Origin: Chlorokybus atmophyticus
Taxonomy: Eukaryota > Streptophyta > Chlorokybophyceae > Chlorokybales > Chlorokybaceae
Assembly: GCA_009103225.1 (NCBI GenBank)
Contig: RHPI01003369.1
Span: 1,832,887-1,896,886 of the forward strand
Direction: 5' to 3'
Length of the DNA: 64,000 nt
The position numbers and the translations under genes are program-made. The notes under the pieces were generated by a model that did not search any database, was not told the origin of the DNA, and saw only the letters and a program-made list of their open reading frames with translations. Positions 48,466 to 61,700 of this stretch are shown one piece after another. Position 1 is the stretch's first letter, and every line of letters begins with the position of its first letter.

Positions 48466-49494
48466 ATGGAGGATGCTCGCATGGAAGAGCTTCAAGCTGC
48501 CATCTTGGCACTGAGGGAAGAGCTTCATCACACTCAAGCGGCGGCACAAGCACAACGCGAGGCGTATGAGCATGCGATGGCGCGTGTACAAATTCCCATG
48601 GCATCAAGCTCGCGCGTGCATGTGAAGGTGCCAAAGCCCAAGCCATTCAGGGGTCAACGTGATGGAGATGCAGTGGAGGAATGGATTTTTCAAGTATCGT
48701 CTTGGTTGAAGCTCACGGAGGTGCCCACGCATCTGCACGTGGAGGTTGCAGCGACATTGCTTGAAGGTGCAGCACTTGTGTGGTGGAGGCATCGATGTAC
48801 ACGTGTTGCAAACGGGTTGGCGCTACCATTGACCACCATGGAAGAATTGGCACTTGAGGTTAGGCATCAATTTGTTCCCGTTGAGAGCGTGAAGGCCGCA
48901 CGCGACAAACTTGCAGCCCTTGTGCAAATGGGGTCGGTGATGGCGTACACGGCCGCGTTTCAGCGATTGGTGATGTCCATACCCAATATGACCGAGGAGG
49001 AGCAGTTGGACAGGTATACACGTGGTTTAAAACCTTTGGGGCGTAAAGAAGTGGAGCTACGGGACCCGAAGACACTCGCGGAGGCTATACGCATCGCGGA
49101 GCGTCTCGACGCGTTGTACTTCAAGTCCACCACAAGAAACACTGACTGGAGGCAAAGGCATGGTGATCAGCCCCGGGGAGGCTTTCAACATGCATGGAGA
49201 CGAGGAGAACCAAGTTTAGCACTTGCCAATGGAGGTGGAGCTGACTCTGGGCCTGCACCAATGGAGGTGGGTGCCATACACACACATGGAAGTGAGGCGA
49301 AGCACAGCGGACGTGGTGAAAGAGGTAAAGGTGTGCGCAAGTGTTATGCGTGTGGGTCGACGGAGCATTTGGCGTACGGATGCCCCAAACGAAGCACGCA
49401 AAGGCCAACACCGGATGGCAACCCTCGCCGTGATCGTCGCGTCACCACCATGGAGCAAAATGGCGTGGAGCAGGAAAACGACTTCCCCCAGTAG
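48466..49494 (+). CDS. gag of the gypsy chromovirus
   Basis: 342 residues from the ATG at 48466. The N-terminal coiled coil is MEELQAAILALREEL. The retrotransposon gag core includes KPFRGQRDGDAVEEWIFQV and YTRGLKPLGRKEVEL, and a CCHC zinc knuckle CYACGSTEHLAYGC binds RNA near the C terminus. It is the structural protein of the virus-like particle. Its TAG stop overlaps the start of the protease frame, which runs in another phase. Confidence 0.9.
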   Translation: MEDARMEELQAAILALREELHHTQAAAQAQREAYEHAMARVQIPMASSSRVHVKVPKPKPFRGQRDGDAVEEWIFQVSSWLKLTEVPTHLHVEVAATLLEGAALVWWRHRCTRVANGLALPLTTMEELALEVRHQFVPVESVKAARDKLAALVQMGSVMAYTAAFQRLVMSIPNMTEEEQLDRYTRGLKPLGRKEVELRDPKTLAEAIRIAERLDALYFKSTTRNTDWRQRHGDQPRGGFQHAWRRGEPSLALANGGGADSGPAPMEVGAIHTHGSEAKHSGRGERGKGVRKCYACGSTEHLAYGCPKRSTQRPTPDGNPRRDRRVTTMEQNGVEQENDFPQ

Positions 49495-52400
49495 GTGAGG
49501 AGGCTTTTGCTGGGGATAGGAAGGAGCCTCATGCACGGACGGATGCTGTGACAGTTCCATTAAAGAAGCAAGAAGAGATGGCTTTGAACGCGCCAATGGT
49601 GGTGAGTTATGCAAACGAGGAGACAACAAAGTACTTCAGGCTTCGAGCACACATTTGCGATGACCAAGGACGATGGAGAGAGTGTAAGCTCATGATTGAT
49701 AGCGGTGCCAACAGCAACTTTATGAGTATTGATATTGCGCGGCGTTACGGTTGGCTTTCGTCATTACGAGGAGGTGAAGTGAAGCTCGCTGATGGAGAGC
49801 CACCCTCTGGAGGTGATGGCGCTGCGTTTATGACCAAAGAGTTGTGCGTTTGCATTGGGAAGATGAAGGAGAGCATGCGGTTTTGCTGCATCACCCTACG
49901 GAACGGGTTTGATGGGATTTTGGGACTACCGTGGCTATGGCAACATAATCCAGCCATCAATTGGAGGAAGCGCGTGTTCACCATCGAGCGAAACGGTGGA
50001 GAGTCCATTCAAGCTGCATCGGGACGTCATCGAGGCGCGGCACGCACAATTAGGTGGTACAACAATTGCCCAGATCTCATATGTGCAATTGAGGAAGTTA
50101 TTGTCTCCACGGAAGGCAAAGGCTGCATGGTTGTGCGTGGTGCGCGAAAACACTGCAAAGTCAGCACCGGAGCTGAGTGACGATGTTCAGACGGCTACTA
50201 TGGACCCCGAGGTGTGTAAACTTGTTAAAGAATACCAAGATCCTATATCATGGTGGACGGACTTCCATCTGGTCTACCACCTCCACGGAGCGTAGACCAC
50301 CGTGTGGAGCTGATTGAGGGCGTGCACAAGCCACCGTATCGACCCGTATACAAGTTGTCACCTTTGGAACTGGAAGAGGCCGAGAGGCAGGTGGCGGACT
50401 TGCTGGAAAGAGGCTACATCAGGCCTAGTAAGTCCCCCTATGGTGCACCTATTTTGTTTGTACGAAAGAAGAACGGGAGCTTGCGCATGTGCGTCGACTA
50501 CCGAGCTCTCAACAACATCACGAAGAGGAATTGCTTTCCACTCCCACGTATCGACGAGTTGCTGGAGCAATTGCAAGGTGCGCAGTACTTCACAACACTT
50601 GATCTTGCTGGAGGTTATCACCAAATTCGCATCGCGCCCGAGGATGTGGAGAAAACAGCTTTTAACACACGTTATGGGCACTACGAGTGGTTGGTCATGT
50701 CCTTCGGACTTACGAACGCACCGGCAACATTTCAAACGCTTATGAACAGCGTTTTTGCTGACTTGATTGGTAAGGGAGTCCTCGTGTACCTCGACGACAT
50801 TTTGGTGTACGCGACAACAAAGGAGGAGCACGTGGCACTTCTACGGCGCGTGTTGCAGCGTTTGCGCGAACACAAGTTGTACGCCCAGCTACAGAAGTGC
50901 AAATTCTTGCTTCGAGAGGTGGAGTACCTAGGCCACATTGTGTCGCATGAAGGCATCAAGCCGGACCCCAACAAAGTGCAGGTGGTGCGCGAGTGGGCTG
51001 CCCCGACCAATGTAAAGGAGGTGATGTCCTTTTTAGGCCTTGCGGAGTATTATCGCAAGTTTATCATGGGGTTTTCGCGCATAGCTGCTCCCTTGACTAC
51101 CCTACTCAAGAAGGGAAAGCATTGGAGCTGGTCAGCAACAGAGGAACATGCATTTGCTGCGTTGAAGAAGGCGCTGACGGAGGCACCAGTCCTGGCTCAC
51201 CCCAACATGGAAAAGACATTTATTTTGGCTTGCGACGCGTCCGACACAGCCGTAGGAGCTGTTTTGCAGCAAGACCATGGCAACGGCCTTCAACCAGTAG
51301 CATTCTTCAGCAAAAAGATGAGTGGTGCGGAGCTGAATTACCCCGTGCACGAGAAGGAACTTTTAGCGCAAGTCATGGCGCTACGACAATGGCGTTGTTT
51401 TCTGGAAGGCAAAAAGTTCGTGCTTGAGACGGATCACTCTCCACTGAGGTACTTACAAACACAACCTCATCTGAGTCGCAGACAAGCTCGATGGCTTGAG
51501 TTCTTTCAACTTTTTGACTTCGATATCAAGTACAAGCCCGGTACGTCAAATGGTGTTGCTGACGCGCTGAGCCGGCTTAATGCAATTGAGGCACTCGCTC
51601 AAGTGCAGCCCGAGTGGACCGACCAGATTCGGCAAGTGCTTCGTGAAGACACGGAGGGTATGAAAGTGTTGCAAGAGCTGGAAAATACAGCTACGGACAC
51701 AAGTGGGCACTGGTCAATGCGCGACGGGCTGCTGTGGCACCATGGGCGCTTGTACATCCCCAACGTCGCGCATATCCGTGTGAAGTTGCTGAAGGAAGCT
51801 CATGACGTGCCCATTGCTGGTCACCAAGGGTTGGAAAGGACTTTGGCAAGCTTAAAACAGCGTTTTTACTGGCGAGAGATGCATCGCGATGTGCGCGACT
51901 ACGTGGCGTTGTGCGACGCATGCCAAAGGGTGAAGGCAAGCAACCAAAAGCCAGGTGGGTTGCTGCAACCTCTCCCTGTGCCATTGTCCAAGTGGGAGCA
52001 AGTTACCATGGACTTTATCACGGGGCTACCAAAGACAAAAGAAGGGTACGACGCTATACTTGTGTTCGTCGATAAAACCAGCAAAATGGTACGCTTGGCA
52101 CCGTGTAGTGAGTCTTGCACGGCACCGGAGGCAGCACGCTTGTTCGTGAAGCATGTATTTCGTTCTCATGGATTACCACGAAGCATTGTGAGTGATCGCG
52201 ACCCGCGCTTTACAAGTAAGTTTTGGGAGGCGCTGCATAGTGCACTGGATACCACATTGAAGTTTAGCACGGCATTCCACCCGCAAACTGATGGGCAAAC
52301 GGAGCGGGCCAACCGTGTGATCGAGGACATGCTGCGTTGCTACATTAACGCGCGACAAGACAATTGGGAGGAGCTGCTTGAGTTGGTTGAGTTTGCGATC

Positions 52401-53087
52401 AACAACCACCACAATGCAAGCACAGGTGTCACTCCCTTCCTTATGAACTACGGGCAACATCCATTGACACCGTTGACGGCATGGACACCGCGACGACATG
52501 ACGTGCGTGTGGAGGCAGCTAATGACTTCCTTACAAAGTGCGCGGACATTAACAAGGCAGCTAGGGATGCGTTATTGGTGGCACAAAATCTGCAGAAGCA
52601 GTACGCGGGCGCGTATCGCCGACACCTCACGTTTTAGGAAGGCGACATTGTGTTACTCTCCGCGAAGCACGTCCAGGTGCGTACGGGAGTTCGCAAGCTG
52701 AATGAACGCTGGTTGGGACCATTTAAGGTCAGCAAAGTTATCTCGGACGTGGCGTACAAGTTGGAGCTACCCGACACCATGCGTGTGCACCCCGTTTTTC
52801 ACGTCTCCCTTCTGAAAGCATATCGAGGACAACCGCCAGAAAGGCCACCCCCCGAAGTTGGCACGGACGGTGAACCCGAGTGGGAGGTAGAAGACATCCT
52901 TGGTGAGAAGTTTGTGCATGGCGTACGCAAGTTCTTAGTGAAATGGAAGGGCTATCCGTTGCATGAAGCATCCTGGGAGCCAGAGGCACACTTGACTAAT
53001 GCTCAAGACGTTGTGCGTGCCTATCTTGCTCGACGACAACCTCGCGAGCTTCGAGGACGAAGCTCACCTGGGGGGGGAGGAGTGTAA
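49494..53087 (+). pseudogene. pol (protease, RT, RNase H, integrase, chromodomain), damaged
   Basis: The protease motif LMIDSGANSNFMS lies near 49690-49730. Reverse transcriptase spans about 50.4-51.0 kb with LRMCVDYRALN and VYLDDILVY. RNase H has LACDASDTAVGAVL (about 51.2 kb) and ETDHSPL. The integrase zinc site HQGLERTLASLKQRFYWREM with CDACQ is near 51.8 kb, and the catalytic core includes MDFITGLP and IVSDRDPRF. The chromodomain VEDILGEKFVHGVRKFLVKW with ASWEPEAHL is near 52.9 kb. Damage: coding similarity leaves its frame near 50000 and returns near 50245, two compensating shifts, and an in-frame TAG sits at 52635-52637 between integrase and chromodomain. Everything from 50250 to 53087 is otherwise in one frame. 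Confidence 0.92.
53070..53082 (+). promoter_or_regulatory. Polypurine tract
   Basis: GGGGGGGAGGAG directly before the 3' LTR, the expected plus-strand primer site. Confidence 0.85.
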
Positions 53088-53754
53088 CACTCAAGGCTAA
53101 ATTCTGTGATTTTCAAGGCCGTTTTAGGCCTTATTTGTAAGGTACATGTTTTTAATGACTTGTGGCGGATATCGGCGAGTTATGAGTCTGCCGCGGATAT
53201 CGACCGGGGCCCCAAGACCAGTCCGGAAGGTGCCAGAAAACGGAGGGCCAGTCGAGAAGGGCTCGACCAGATTTCTGGAAGGGCCTGGCGCCAAGTAGTA
53301 TAACTTGACCATATGAGCAGCAAATTAGGAGATCTTTGGTGCGTTGGAAAGGTCTAGAAGTGTACTACAAGATTCTGCAAGAATATCTTAGCTTCTAGTT
53401 CCGTCTAGCGCTAGAATCGTCTAGACAGTAGCATGTGCAGACTGGTAGGTATAAAAGTGACATTCTACAATTTGCAATACAACCTTTAGCTCCCTAGTTT
53501 CTTGTGTGCAAGCTTGGTGGTGGTTAGCAGGGGTTGCTAGCGTGTGCCCACCGGTGTGTGCTTGTTTGTGTGACGATCCAAGGCGCTACACAAGTCGGTG
53601 TGTAGCTTCGAGCGCATGCGCGTGCGTACGCGAGTGGCGGGGCGCGTGTGTGTGCTTGGCAGAGGGGGCAAGGTTCCGGTGTGAATACCGTGTCTTGGTG
53701 AGAGGGTTGTGGATTGGACCAACTCACAGGTGACAAGGCACGAGCACCGTCACA
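53083..53754 (+). repeat. 3' LTR
   Basis: 672 bp, about 99 percent identical to the 5' LTR by eye, followed by the target duplication CTCAT. Confidence 0.95.
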
Positions 53755-53759
53755 CTCAT

Positions 53760-55659
53760 GCACCATACAGTCACAGCAGAAGCATGTGCATATCCACTTC
53801 AAGTAATGTACCTCCAGGATACGCCCACCATGGCAGCTGCTTGCCAGCATACAAGAGAGAAATTGCCTCTCTTTCAAACGTAGGCAAATGCCAAGGTTGC
53901 CATCCTCGCTTCTCACTGGGTGACACTGACATTGTACGTCCGCATTGATTGTTTTGGCTTGCTTACGGACTTGATGGTGGCAACGCCAACAACTACAGCA
54001 TTGATGGCAATGTCGAACACCTGATCCTCAAAAAATCCGTCCCCACCCTTGATAGGAAATTCAGAGTTAGCAGGCAGCATGTGTGAAGCTTGTATGCAGC
54101 CATGGAGGCAACAGCTAAGCAAACTAGTGAGGACCGTAGAACTTGATAGAAAGCCGACATCACAATAGTCACCTCTCTTTCAGCCAAGTTGCCTGGTACT
54201 CAGCGTCTATAAGAGGCTTAGCAGTTAAAGGCGCAAGTATGACCATCTGCTGGTTGGCCCTCAAGTCCCTGCCAATCGAAGACTCATGCCCCAACCAGCA
54301 GCAGTTTTAGTAGCGCGGCTGCCTTGTGTAGCTTCCATGTCGCTCGAGCGCCTTTCCTTCTTGGCAGCATTGCGTTCTTCCGTGCTCTGCCCGCCACCAC
54401 TGCAATGCATCGATGGCAATGTTCTCTTGTGTACAGATGCTCTCAAGCAAGGCATCGTTCGTGACGTGATAAATGTTGCCTCGCCCTATTACTATGCCTT
54501 GTTCTTTGATGCGCCTGGAGTGTGCCAAGGTGAGGTATGCTTCTACAAGCGCCTAAATCTCCTCTGCGTGCTTGATTGTGGCGACCTCATACCAGATGGA
54601 CCCGTTAAATTCTGTTTTGCAGTGTTTGTAGACAGTATATTGCCAACTCTGTGGCAGAGCAGCAGGCCTGAACGCTGATCTTTACGCATGACGCCATATA
54701 GTCGCACACAAACCATCTCCTGACATACCGAGTCATGAATCTGATCTTGTTTTCCTTGCAGTTGGACTGGGTGTTGACATACAGCTTCACAGCGCGCTAA
54801 AAGGTGTAGCACTAGAACACATCATGGCTGCCATGTTGTTGGATGTTGTAAAATAGGGGGCAAATTTCCGCAATGTGCTTCAGAATCTGTTTGTTGGTGC
54901 CAAAGCAGATCTCACTGTTCACCTTCTTATACCCGAGCAATGCATCCGCGAGCTCCAACCCAAGCGAGCTAAAGAACAAGAGGAAGATCATATGGAGATA
55001 TATGACGAGATCTTTCCTTTTCCGGAGCAGCTTGTGAAAAATATAGAGCACAACAAATTGTACGAAGATATGGTGCTCCTGCACCTTCCACCATCTAAGA
55101 CATCTGCTAAGGCCGTGTGGCTAGCGATTACCATTTTTCACCTCTCTTGCTCTTGCATTTCTTGTTACGGTAAGCGCACTGTCGATGTCAACCTTGCTGA
55201 TCTGCGTCCCCTCCATCCAATAGAGTGCAGCCTTTCAAGCTCTTGGCCAATTCACCTCTCTTGCTCTGGCATTTCTTATTACAGTAAGTCGACTGTCGAT
55301 GTCAGCCTTGCTGACCTGCGTCCCCACCATCCATTAGAGTGCAGCCTGTCAAGCACTTGGCCAGTCTTTCGGCTAGCGTGTGCATGGTATCCAAGACCAT
55401 GTCCAAGCTTGGGTCAAACTTATAAATAAACCCGCTAAAGCCTCTACAAAGGCGACAGCTCATTGACGCCATACTTGTTGGCCTTTTCTTTCTTGTAATT
55501 GAGATCTTTTGTGCTTTCAACTTCATCGGCCATTTGGTATGTGGCCTTTGCAGTTCTTTTCGCAAATGGATGGCGACTGTGGTAGCGGCTGCTAGCATAG
55601 TGAAAATCCATTCTGTTGCTTGGGGCTTCTTCAACAACAGTGTTGCTAGTGCTCGGATC
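53760..55659. other. Host element interior right of the gypsy insertion
   Basis: Right-hand continuation of the sequence split by the gypsy element. Open frames occur on both strands (for example minus 54812-55084 and 53913-54122) but none is recognised. They may be decayed downstream exons of the Tnp2-like gene. An imperfect direct repeat of about 115 bp is seen at about 55137-55250 and 55250-55365 (both start with CACCTCTCTTGCTCT). Confidence 0.4.
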
Positions 55660-58000
55660 TTAAGTGACACTTTTGGTGACAATAGAGTACCGCATATGAG
55701 TTGCTAGCAAGCAACAAGCCCTGCAACCGCATAAGCCGCCGTTTTTGAATTGCCCCATCTCACATTGGGTGGGATTGTCGCCGGCAATGTTCATGACCAT
55801 AGCTCTTAGGAAAATTTTATCATCGGCAGCCCATGGAGGCATCAGGATTCACTGCTTCGTATGCAGGAGCGCACAAGTGCAACTACGCGCGGGACACAAC
55901 CACAGCTGTTTATGTGGACTGTCGAGCACATCAGACATGAACAACCGCACAAACCGCATGTGTAAGCCAATAAAGCTGCACAAGGCACAGCGAGCATGTG
56001 CGATTAAGAAGTAAACGATGATAGCTTACAACCCTATCACCGCAAGGCATGCACCTGACGGTCGCTGTTGATAGTCGCATGAACAGCCTTGGCAAGCGAA
56101 ATCATACAAGCACAGCAATGGATGAATGCATAAACTCGACAGTCGCTGTTAACAGTGCAAGGACTTCTGAACTTAACACGGCAATGCAATCCATATAAGA
56201 ATAGCTTCGTTCGCGTGGCATTATAAAACGGATGCATGCGAGCGTACCAGCCAATCGATCCGGGAGCTTGATATCGAACCGATTGAAGTCCAAACCATAG
56301 TTCGTGGGGAAGCCCATGGCGTACAAATCCTCCAACTCATCCACTATGAGCTTCATGAACGGGTTCAGATTGTCCTTGTCTGCGTTAAGTAGTTCGTCAG
56401 CTGAAACACATACTACTGGCATGATAGAAGACGCCTATGAGCTGACGCGCTTGCCTCCATTAAACACACAATGACATTGATGATAAGGCTGCTCCGTTTT
56501 ATAGTGGATGCGTAGCTGAAACCATCGTTGTGCAGCATGAGCCCAATGTTGCGCGGGTCTCTAGTACACTGTTGCGCAACCTCTTCATTTTCATACGAGC
56601 ACTCGCAATCCATTTCTGAAAACCATCCAAGTGCTGCAACATGTCAATGTCATAATTGTAGCGTCCATATTCGCATTTGCTTGACGGTGGGATGGTATTC
56701 GTGCAGTCCCAAAAAGCAGTCAGTTTCTCTCCACTTGCTGCCATGCCAAGCTTCCCATTAAGGAGCTGGGGGATGGTTTGCTGGCATGTTGAACCATGTG
56801 TCTTTGCCTCGCCAAGCAAGATTATCATATGCGATCGAAGTCCCTTCCAGCCACGGACCGAGTCTTGGACCAATGGGCGTGTACAAAAAATCAATACACT
56901 CCTTGCGCATGCGCCCGCATTCGCCTCCGCACGGCTGTTCCAACAAGTGTTTCAAGATCTTGTGGTGACTGTCGTCTTGGCAGCTGTCCTCACAGTCACC
57001 GTAGCCTTATGGAAATGCATGTGGAAAGAGATAATTGGATCGCGTGCATGCTATACATCTCTGTGACTCTGGCATTGCAATGACAGTCAGCAATGCATCA
57101 ACAGCCGTGCTGTTAGCCGGCTGGGAGGGGTTGTGCTGGCCAAGTAAGGGCATGGAAATCGCTACGGAGCTGACTGTGGTCGTGGGCGGGATCCTTCGTC
57201 AGCTGTACAATGGAGTCTTTGGCACCGAAAACAGTCTTCAGCACGTTGTTAATCAGTAATTGCTGTGCATGAGAGTCCTCCCAGTCTGTCAGCATCGACA
57301 TGAACTTGTCCAGCATGATTTGCGTGGGTGTGTCTGAGGACTATTATTGACGAGACAAAATTGCAGAATTGAAGTGCATCACATTGCGCTAAAGGCATTT
57401 GCGGTGGGTGCTTACTTTCTTGCGCTGCCTCGTCAAGTCGCACGTGGGCCAATAAAGTCTCCAACTCAACCCACTACGCAATTGCAACATACACCTTTTG
57501 CAGAGTGCAGTGGACTACGGACAGTCGTAGGCATGCACCATTCATAGACATGAGCAGCTACAGTACAACAACTGTGCGTAACATGATTGCTCGCCTTGCC
57601 GCGGCACCTCGTGCAAGAGCAAGTTGTGTAGGACACTTCTTGCTGCTTTGGATCATCATCATCGCTTGTCAGAGGCTCAAACATGCCTTCAATTGGCATA
57701 CCAACAGTCGACTGTCGATCCGAATGCTGAAGTGGAGTTGTTGCGGCACTGCTGGTGCTGGCAACATCAATGGTCGGCTGTCCACCTAACTGTTCTTTGC
57801 TAAAGTGTGGCTGCCGCTTCATTGCTGATGCCGGCCAAATGAACAGTCGGCTGTCCAAGCACGGGATGCCTGAAGCAATCTTGCAGTTAATGACACACCA
57901 CATGCACTGGTACCATCAGATGACGGTGGAGATCATAGCAAGGCAGCAAGTTAATCGACAGTCTCTTAGCACAGTGAGGATGTCTATGTACAGCATTTGT
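55130..58000. repeat. Scattered CAGTCGACTG-type motifs
   Basis: Repeated short inverted motifs include GACTGTCGATGTC (twice near 55.2-55.3 kb), GACAGTCGCTGTT (56.1 kb), GGACAGTCG (57.5 kb), AACAGTCGACTGTCGATC (57.7 kb) and CAGTCGGCTGTCC (57.8 kb). The same GACAGTCG precedes ACCATGCATGGT motifs at 44.4 and 44.7 kb, linking the two clusters. Confidence 0.55.
55660..57822 (-). pseudogene. Tnp2/CACTA-like transposase remnant
   Basis: Minus-strand coding pieces lie in several frames. An N-terminal piece with CSCTRC starts at the ATG at 57822. KHLLEQPCGGECGRMRKECIDFL lies near 56.9 kb. A piece near 56.6 kb reads CSYENEEVAQQCTRDPRNIG then LMLHNDGFSYAS, where DPRNI and DGF match the Tnp2 signature. 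VDELEDLYAMGFPTNYGLDF lies near 56.3 kb, and RAMVMNIAGDNPTQCEMGQF with GGLCGCRAC near 55.8 kb matches the following CxxC block. Frame changes may be introns, decay or both. Its place inside the motif-flanked region makes it the likely transposase of the host element. The family call rests on two short signatures only. Confidence 0.42.
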
Positions 58001-58469
58001 ATTGTTAGTGGCATGCATAGTGTCATGTATACTCAATGCAAAGCAGTACGCCAGGTACACCAGCGTGGTCAACTTACTGCTTATGCTGCTGGCTGATGTC
58101 GCTATGTTGCCCGAGCATGGCTGGATCCTCATGGGCGGGCTGAGGGTTGATAGCCTCAATGGGCTGGTCATCAACCACATGGTGCTGGACGACGGAAGCC
58201 TGCTTTGGCAAATGTGGGGAACTCTATTGGCTGCAATGGCGGTTGTTCTTACGAAAGGTGTTCCTCTTACTGGCTGGTTGCAAGTTGATTCCCTTACTAT
58301 TAATGTCCTTGGCAAAGCGGACAGCCTTTTTGCTAGCCATTAGTACAGCTAGATTCTGCCACCAAGGACACCGCCAAGCAGGTCGTCGCCACCACCAACA
58401 AGAGCACCGCTCCCTCCGCCACTTTCCTGAGCGCAACAACCCTATTAAGCAGACCATGTAGGTAGGAAC

Positions 58470-58680
58470 CCTGCTGTTGGCCCATGCACGTGACTCGACG
58501 GTCGCACCATGCACGGTGCGACGGTCGAGTGTAGCCACTGCCCACCGTGCGATGGGCCTGAATCGGCGGCCAGCAGAGAAGCTGGGCTACGCTTGACAGC
58601 CCAACCTCTGCATCTTGAGCATTGACAGTGATGGCCCATGCACGTGACTTGAGAATTGTACCGTGCATTGGCCACGCACT
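58470..58680. repeat. ACCATGCACGGT motif cluster, right side, outside the hAT
   Basis: A 34-bp palindrome runs from CTCGACGGTCGCACCATG to its mirror CACGGTGCGACGGTCGAG near 58494-58530. CCCATGCACGTGACT occurs twice, and GTACCGTGCATTGG once. It resumes after the hAT element at 61845. Confidence 0.65.
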
Positions 58681-58753
58681 GTGCAATTGTAAAGAGCTGA
58701 GCATGCGTCAGCAATGATCCGCCCAAGTATCATACAGCAGACCAACTTAAAAC

Positions 58754-61700
58754 CATAGTTGCATTGTACGCGCTCGCCCGCTGATAAGTACGGTATGAGT
58801 ACCGTACTTAGCAGCGCGTGTACTAGTACACGCAAGTTACGCATACAGTACGTCTGAATTAGGGTTTGGCGTTGTGTATCTGGCTCTGCGTCACAGTCAG
58901 TTTGCTTAGCGGCGGCGGCGGAGGCGGCGGTGGCATCGGTGCAGGGTGGTGCTAGCGGCGGTTGCAGCATTGAGGGGTGCGCCACGTAGCTAGGATTGGG
59001 TTTGCTAGCATGGCGCGGCGCAACAAGGATGCACTTATGGAATGGAACAAGGTGAAGATCATTGCTCCCCCACACGCCAGGAGGACATCCGCAGTGCAAG
59101 TGCCTTTTTTGTACTAAGGAGTTCTGGGGTGGTGTTGTAAGAATTGGAGCCCATCTGTTGGGTGCGGTGGGGGAAGGTGTTGCTGCATGCCCATTAGCGC
59201 CAGAAGAGTTGAAGGCTGCACTTTTGCTTATTGAAAGACAAAAGAAAACAGTTGCATCAAAGAAGTGTATGCATGCAGAGTTGCATGCCAGCACGTCAGT
59301 AGAGGGTGAAAACACAGCTGCTGCATCTATGCAGCCATTGATTCGTACAGCATTGCGAGCATGCAACAAAAGCCAAGTTGATGCGGATGTAGCGCGCATG
59401 TTTTATGCGGGTGGCTTGCCTTTCAACCTAAGTAGGAGCAAGTATTTTAAGCAAGCTATGCGCTCTGTTGCTCGTCATGGACCTGGCTATATCCCACCCA
59501 GCTACAATACATTGCGCACCAGTCATCTTGCCAATGAGAAAAGATTGATTAAAGGACGCATGAGCGAGGTGCAGTTTTCCATTGCAATGACCGGCTGCTC
59601 CATCACATCGGATGGTTGGAGGGACCATGTGAAACATCGCTTGCTGAATATCTTACAAGTCAGCCCCAAAGGCATCATGTTCTTGGATGCCGTCAACACG
59701 GAGGGTCACACGAAAGATGCTGCCTACGTTGCGTGTGAGCTTATCAACGCCATTGAGAAGGTATGTTGCAACAGGCTGTGTTGCGCACATACTCACACAC
59801 GTAGACACTCACTCACACGGGCACACATGCTGCACACACATGTGAACGCACACACATACACGCGCACAGACATGCAGCGCACACTCGCACTCATGCACGC
59901 ACATGCTGCATGCTGCATTTGCTGCACACACGCGCACATGCATGCTACACATGCTGCACACACTCACACATGCACGCACGTGCTGCATGCTGCACATGAT
60001 GCAAACATGTACGCACGCACGCACACACATGCACACAGACACCATTACGCAGGCAGCTCATTTACACACTTGTGTGATGCAGATTGACCCCCTTAATGTC
60101 GTGCAAGTGCTGACCGACAGTGCCTCCGTTTGATTTCAGGCTGGAGAATTGATTGTGAATAAGTTTCCGCACAGTAGCTGGAGCCCTTGTGCGGCTCACT
60201 GCATAGATCTCCTTCTGAAGGACATCGGTAGGCTTGCGTGGGTAGCACCTGTCATTCGCAAGGCCAAGTGCATAGTGAAGTTTATTGCCAACCATCATAG
60301 GAGTTTAAGCATATTCAGATATGATGATTGGGGGTCACCAATTGTGATTGTGTATGCATGCATGCACTCGCACACACGCATGCGCATGCCTTTTGTGCAG
60401 GTCAAAGATCAACAAGGCATTGCTGGTGCCAGGAGAGACTCGTTTCACTTTGGCATTCATCATGCTTCAATGCTTAGAAGAGGTGAAGGCAGCACTTGAT
60501 CAGACTGTGGTTGATGATCGATGGCGCGCTTGGGCTGCTCGCGGAGCGCACAAGCGCAAAGCTGCCAAAGTACGCGAGTTCACCCTGTCACGATCATTCT
60601 GGAAGGAGTTGTCTGTTGTGCTGAAGGTTTGTGCACCTCTAGTGCAAGTCATGCGCTTGGTCGATGGCAACGAGCCCACCACCGGTGAGGGGTTGTGACA
60701 TGTTGTACTATGCATGTATATGTACACATGCCGCGCTATATGCCCTTGTCACATTGCTAATACTTGCAGGCAAGCTCATGTATGCTATGTCCCAAGTCCG
60801 TGAAGTCATCTCCGATGTGACCATCTCAACGGCGAACAAGCAACAAGTGCTGGAGCGTTTAAACAAGCGCTGGAAGATGCTACACACAGATCTGCAAGCG
60901 GCTGGCTACCTCTTAGATCCCGAGTATACGTCTGCACAATCAACATGAGCGCAAAGATGTCATTGATGGCTTCTACAATGTGCTAGCTAAATTGTTGCCA
61001 GTTGAGCAGCAGGTGATTGCAGTAAGGCAACTTGCAAAGTAACGAAACGGTGATGGATTGTTGGGGCGTGAGGTGGCGAAGGCATCAGCTAAGCATATGC
61101 CTGCGCATCAATGGTGGTTGCGATTTGGTAGTGGAGTACCACAGCTGCATCAAATGGCTGTGCATGTCTTGGCGCAAGTGACCACTGCATCGTCGTGTGA
61201 GCGCAACTGGAGCATGTACGATCACATCCACAGCAAGAAGCGTAACAAGCTAACTTTGGAGCGTGCGAAGGACCTTGTTTGGGTGTTTACCAACCTGTAC
61301 TTGGTAGATGAGACAGAGGCCATTGATTATGTAGAGAAGTTTGTTGCATGGGGGGAGGAGGAGTGGGAGGTGGATGACACTGTGAAGGAGGCAGATGCTC
61401 GCGACCCTGCGCATGCATCATCGAGCTCTACTGAGATTGAGGATAGTGATGAGGGTGATAGCGTACTTAGTGATGAGACTGCAAGTAGTGCTGATGTTGT
61501 AGCATATGAGACCGAAAAGCCATAAGCGGATACACTTGTTTTATTGTATTGTGATGAGAAAAAGTTTCATGAACATGTTGATTATGGTTGTAGTCTACTG
61601 AGCATGCAACAACATTCAGAATGCAACAGAAGCGTGCTCCATATACTAGACTACTATAAGCACAAGGTATCATCATCTGGAAACAATTATTTTGTTTGTA

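Larger units (their letters stand above)
47700..53754 (+). mobile_element. Full-length Ty3/gypsy chromovirus, young insertion
   Basis: Two LTRs of 672 bp (47700-48371 and 53083-53754) begin TGTAACACTC and end CCGTCACA, and differ by about five substitutions. The flanks carry the 5-bp duplication CTCAT at 47695-47699 and 53755-53759. Order: LTR, primer-binding site, gag, protease, reverse transcriptase, RNase H, integrase, chromodomain, polypurine tract, LTR. That order and the chromodomain define a chromovirus. Coding damage (two shifts and one TAG in pol) suggests it is not autonomous now, unless these are sequence errors. Confidence 0.97.

Noticed and set aside
50250-53087. A non-standard genetic code with TAG read as an amino acid (as in some ulvophyte algae)
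   Set aside because: HISN4 ends in TAG and bL25 in TAA at exactly the expected C termini, so ordinary stops are used; the pol TAG is more likely a mutation or error.
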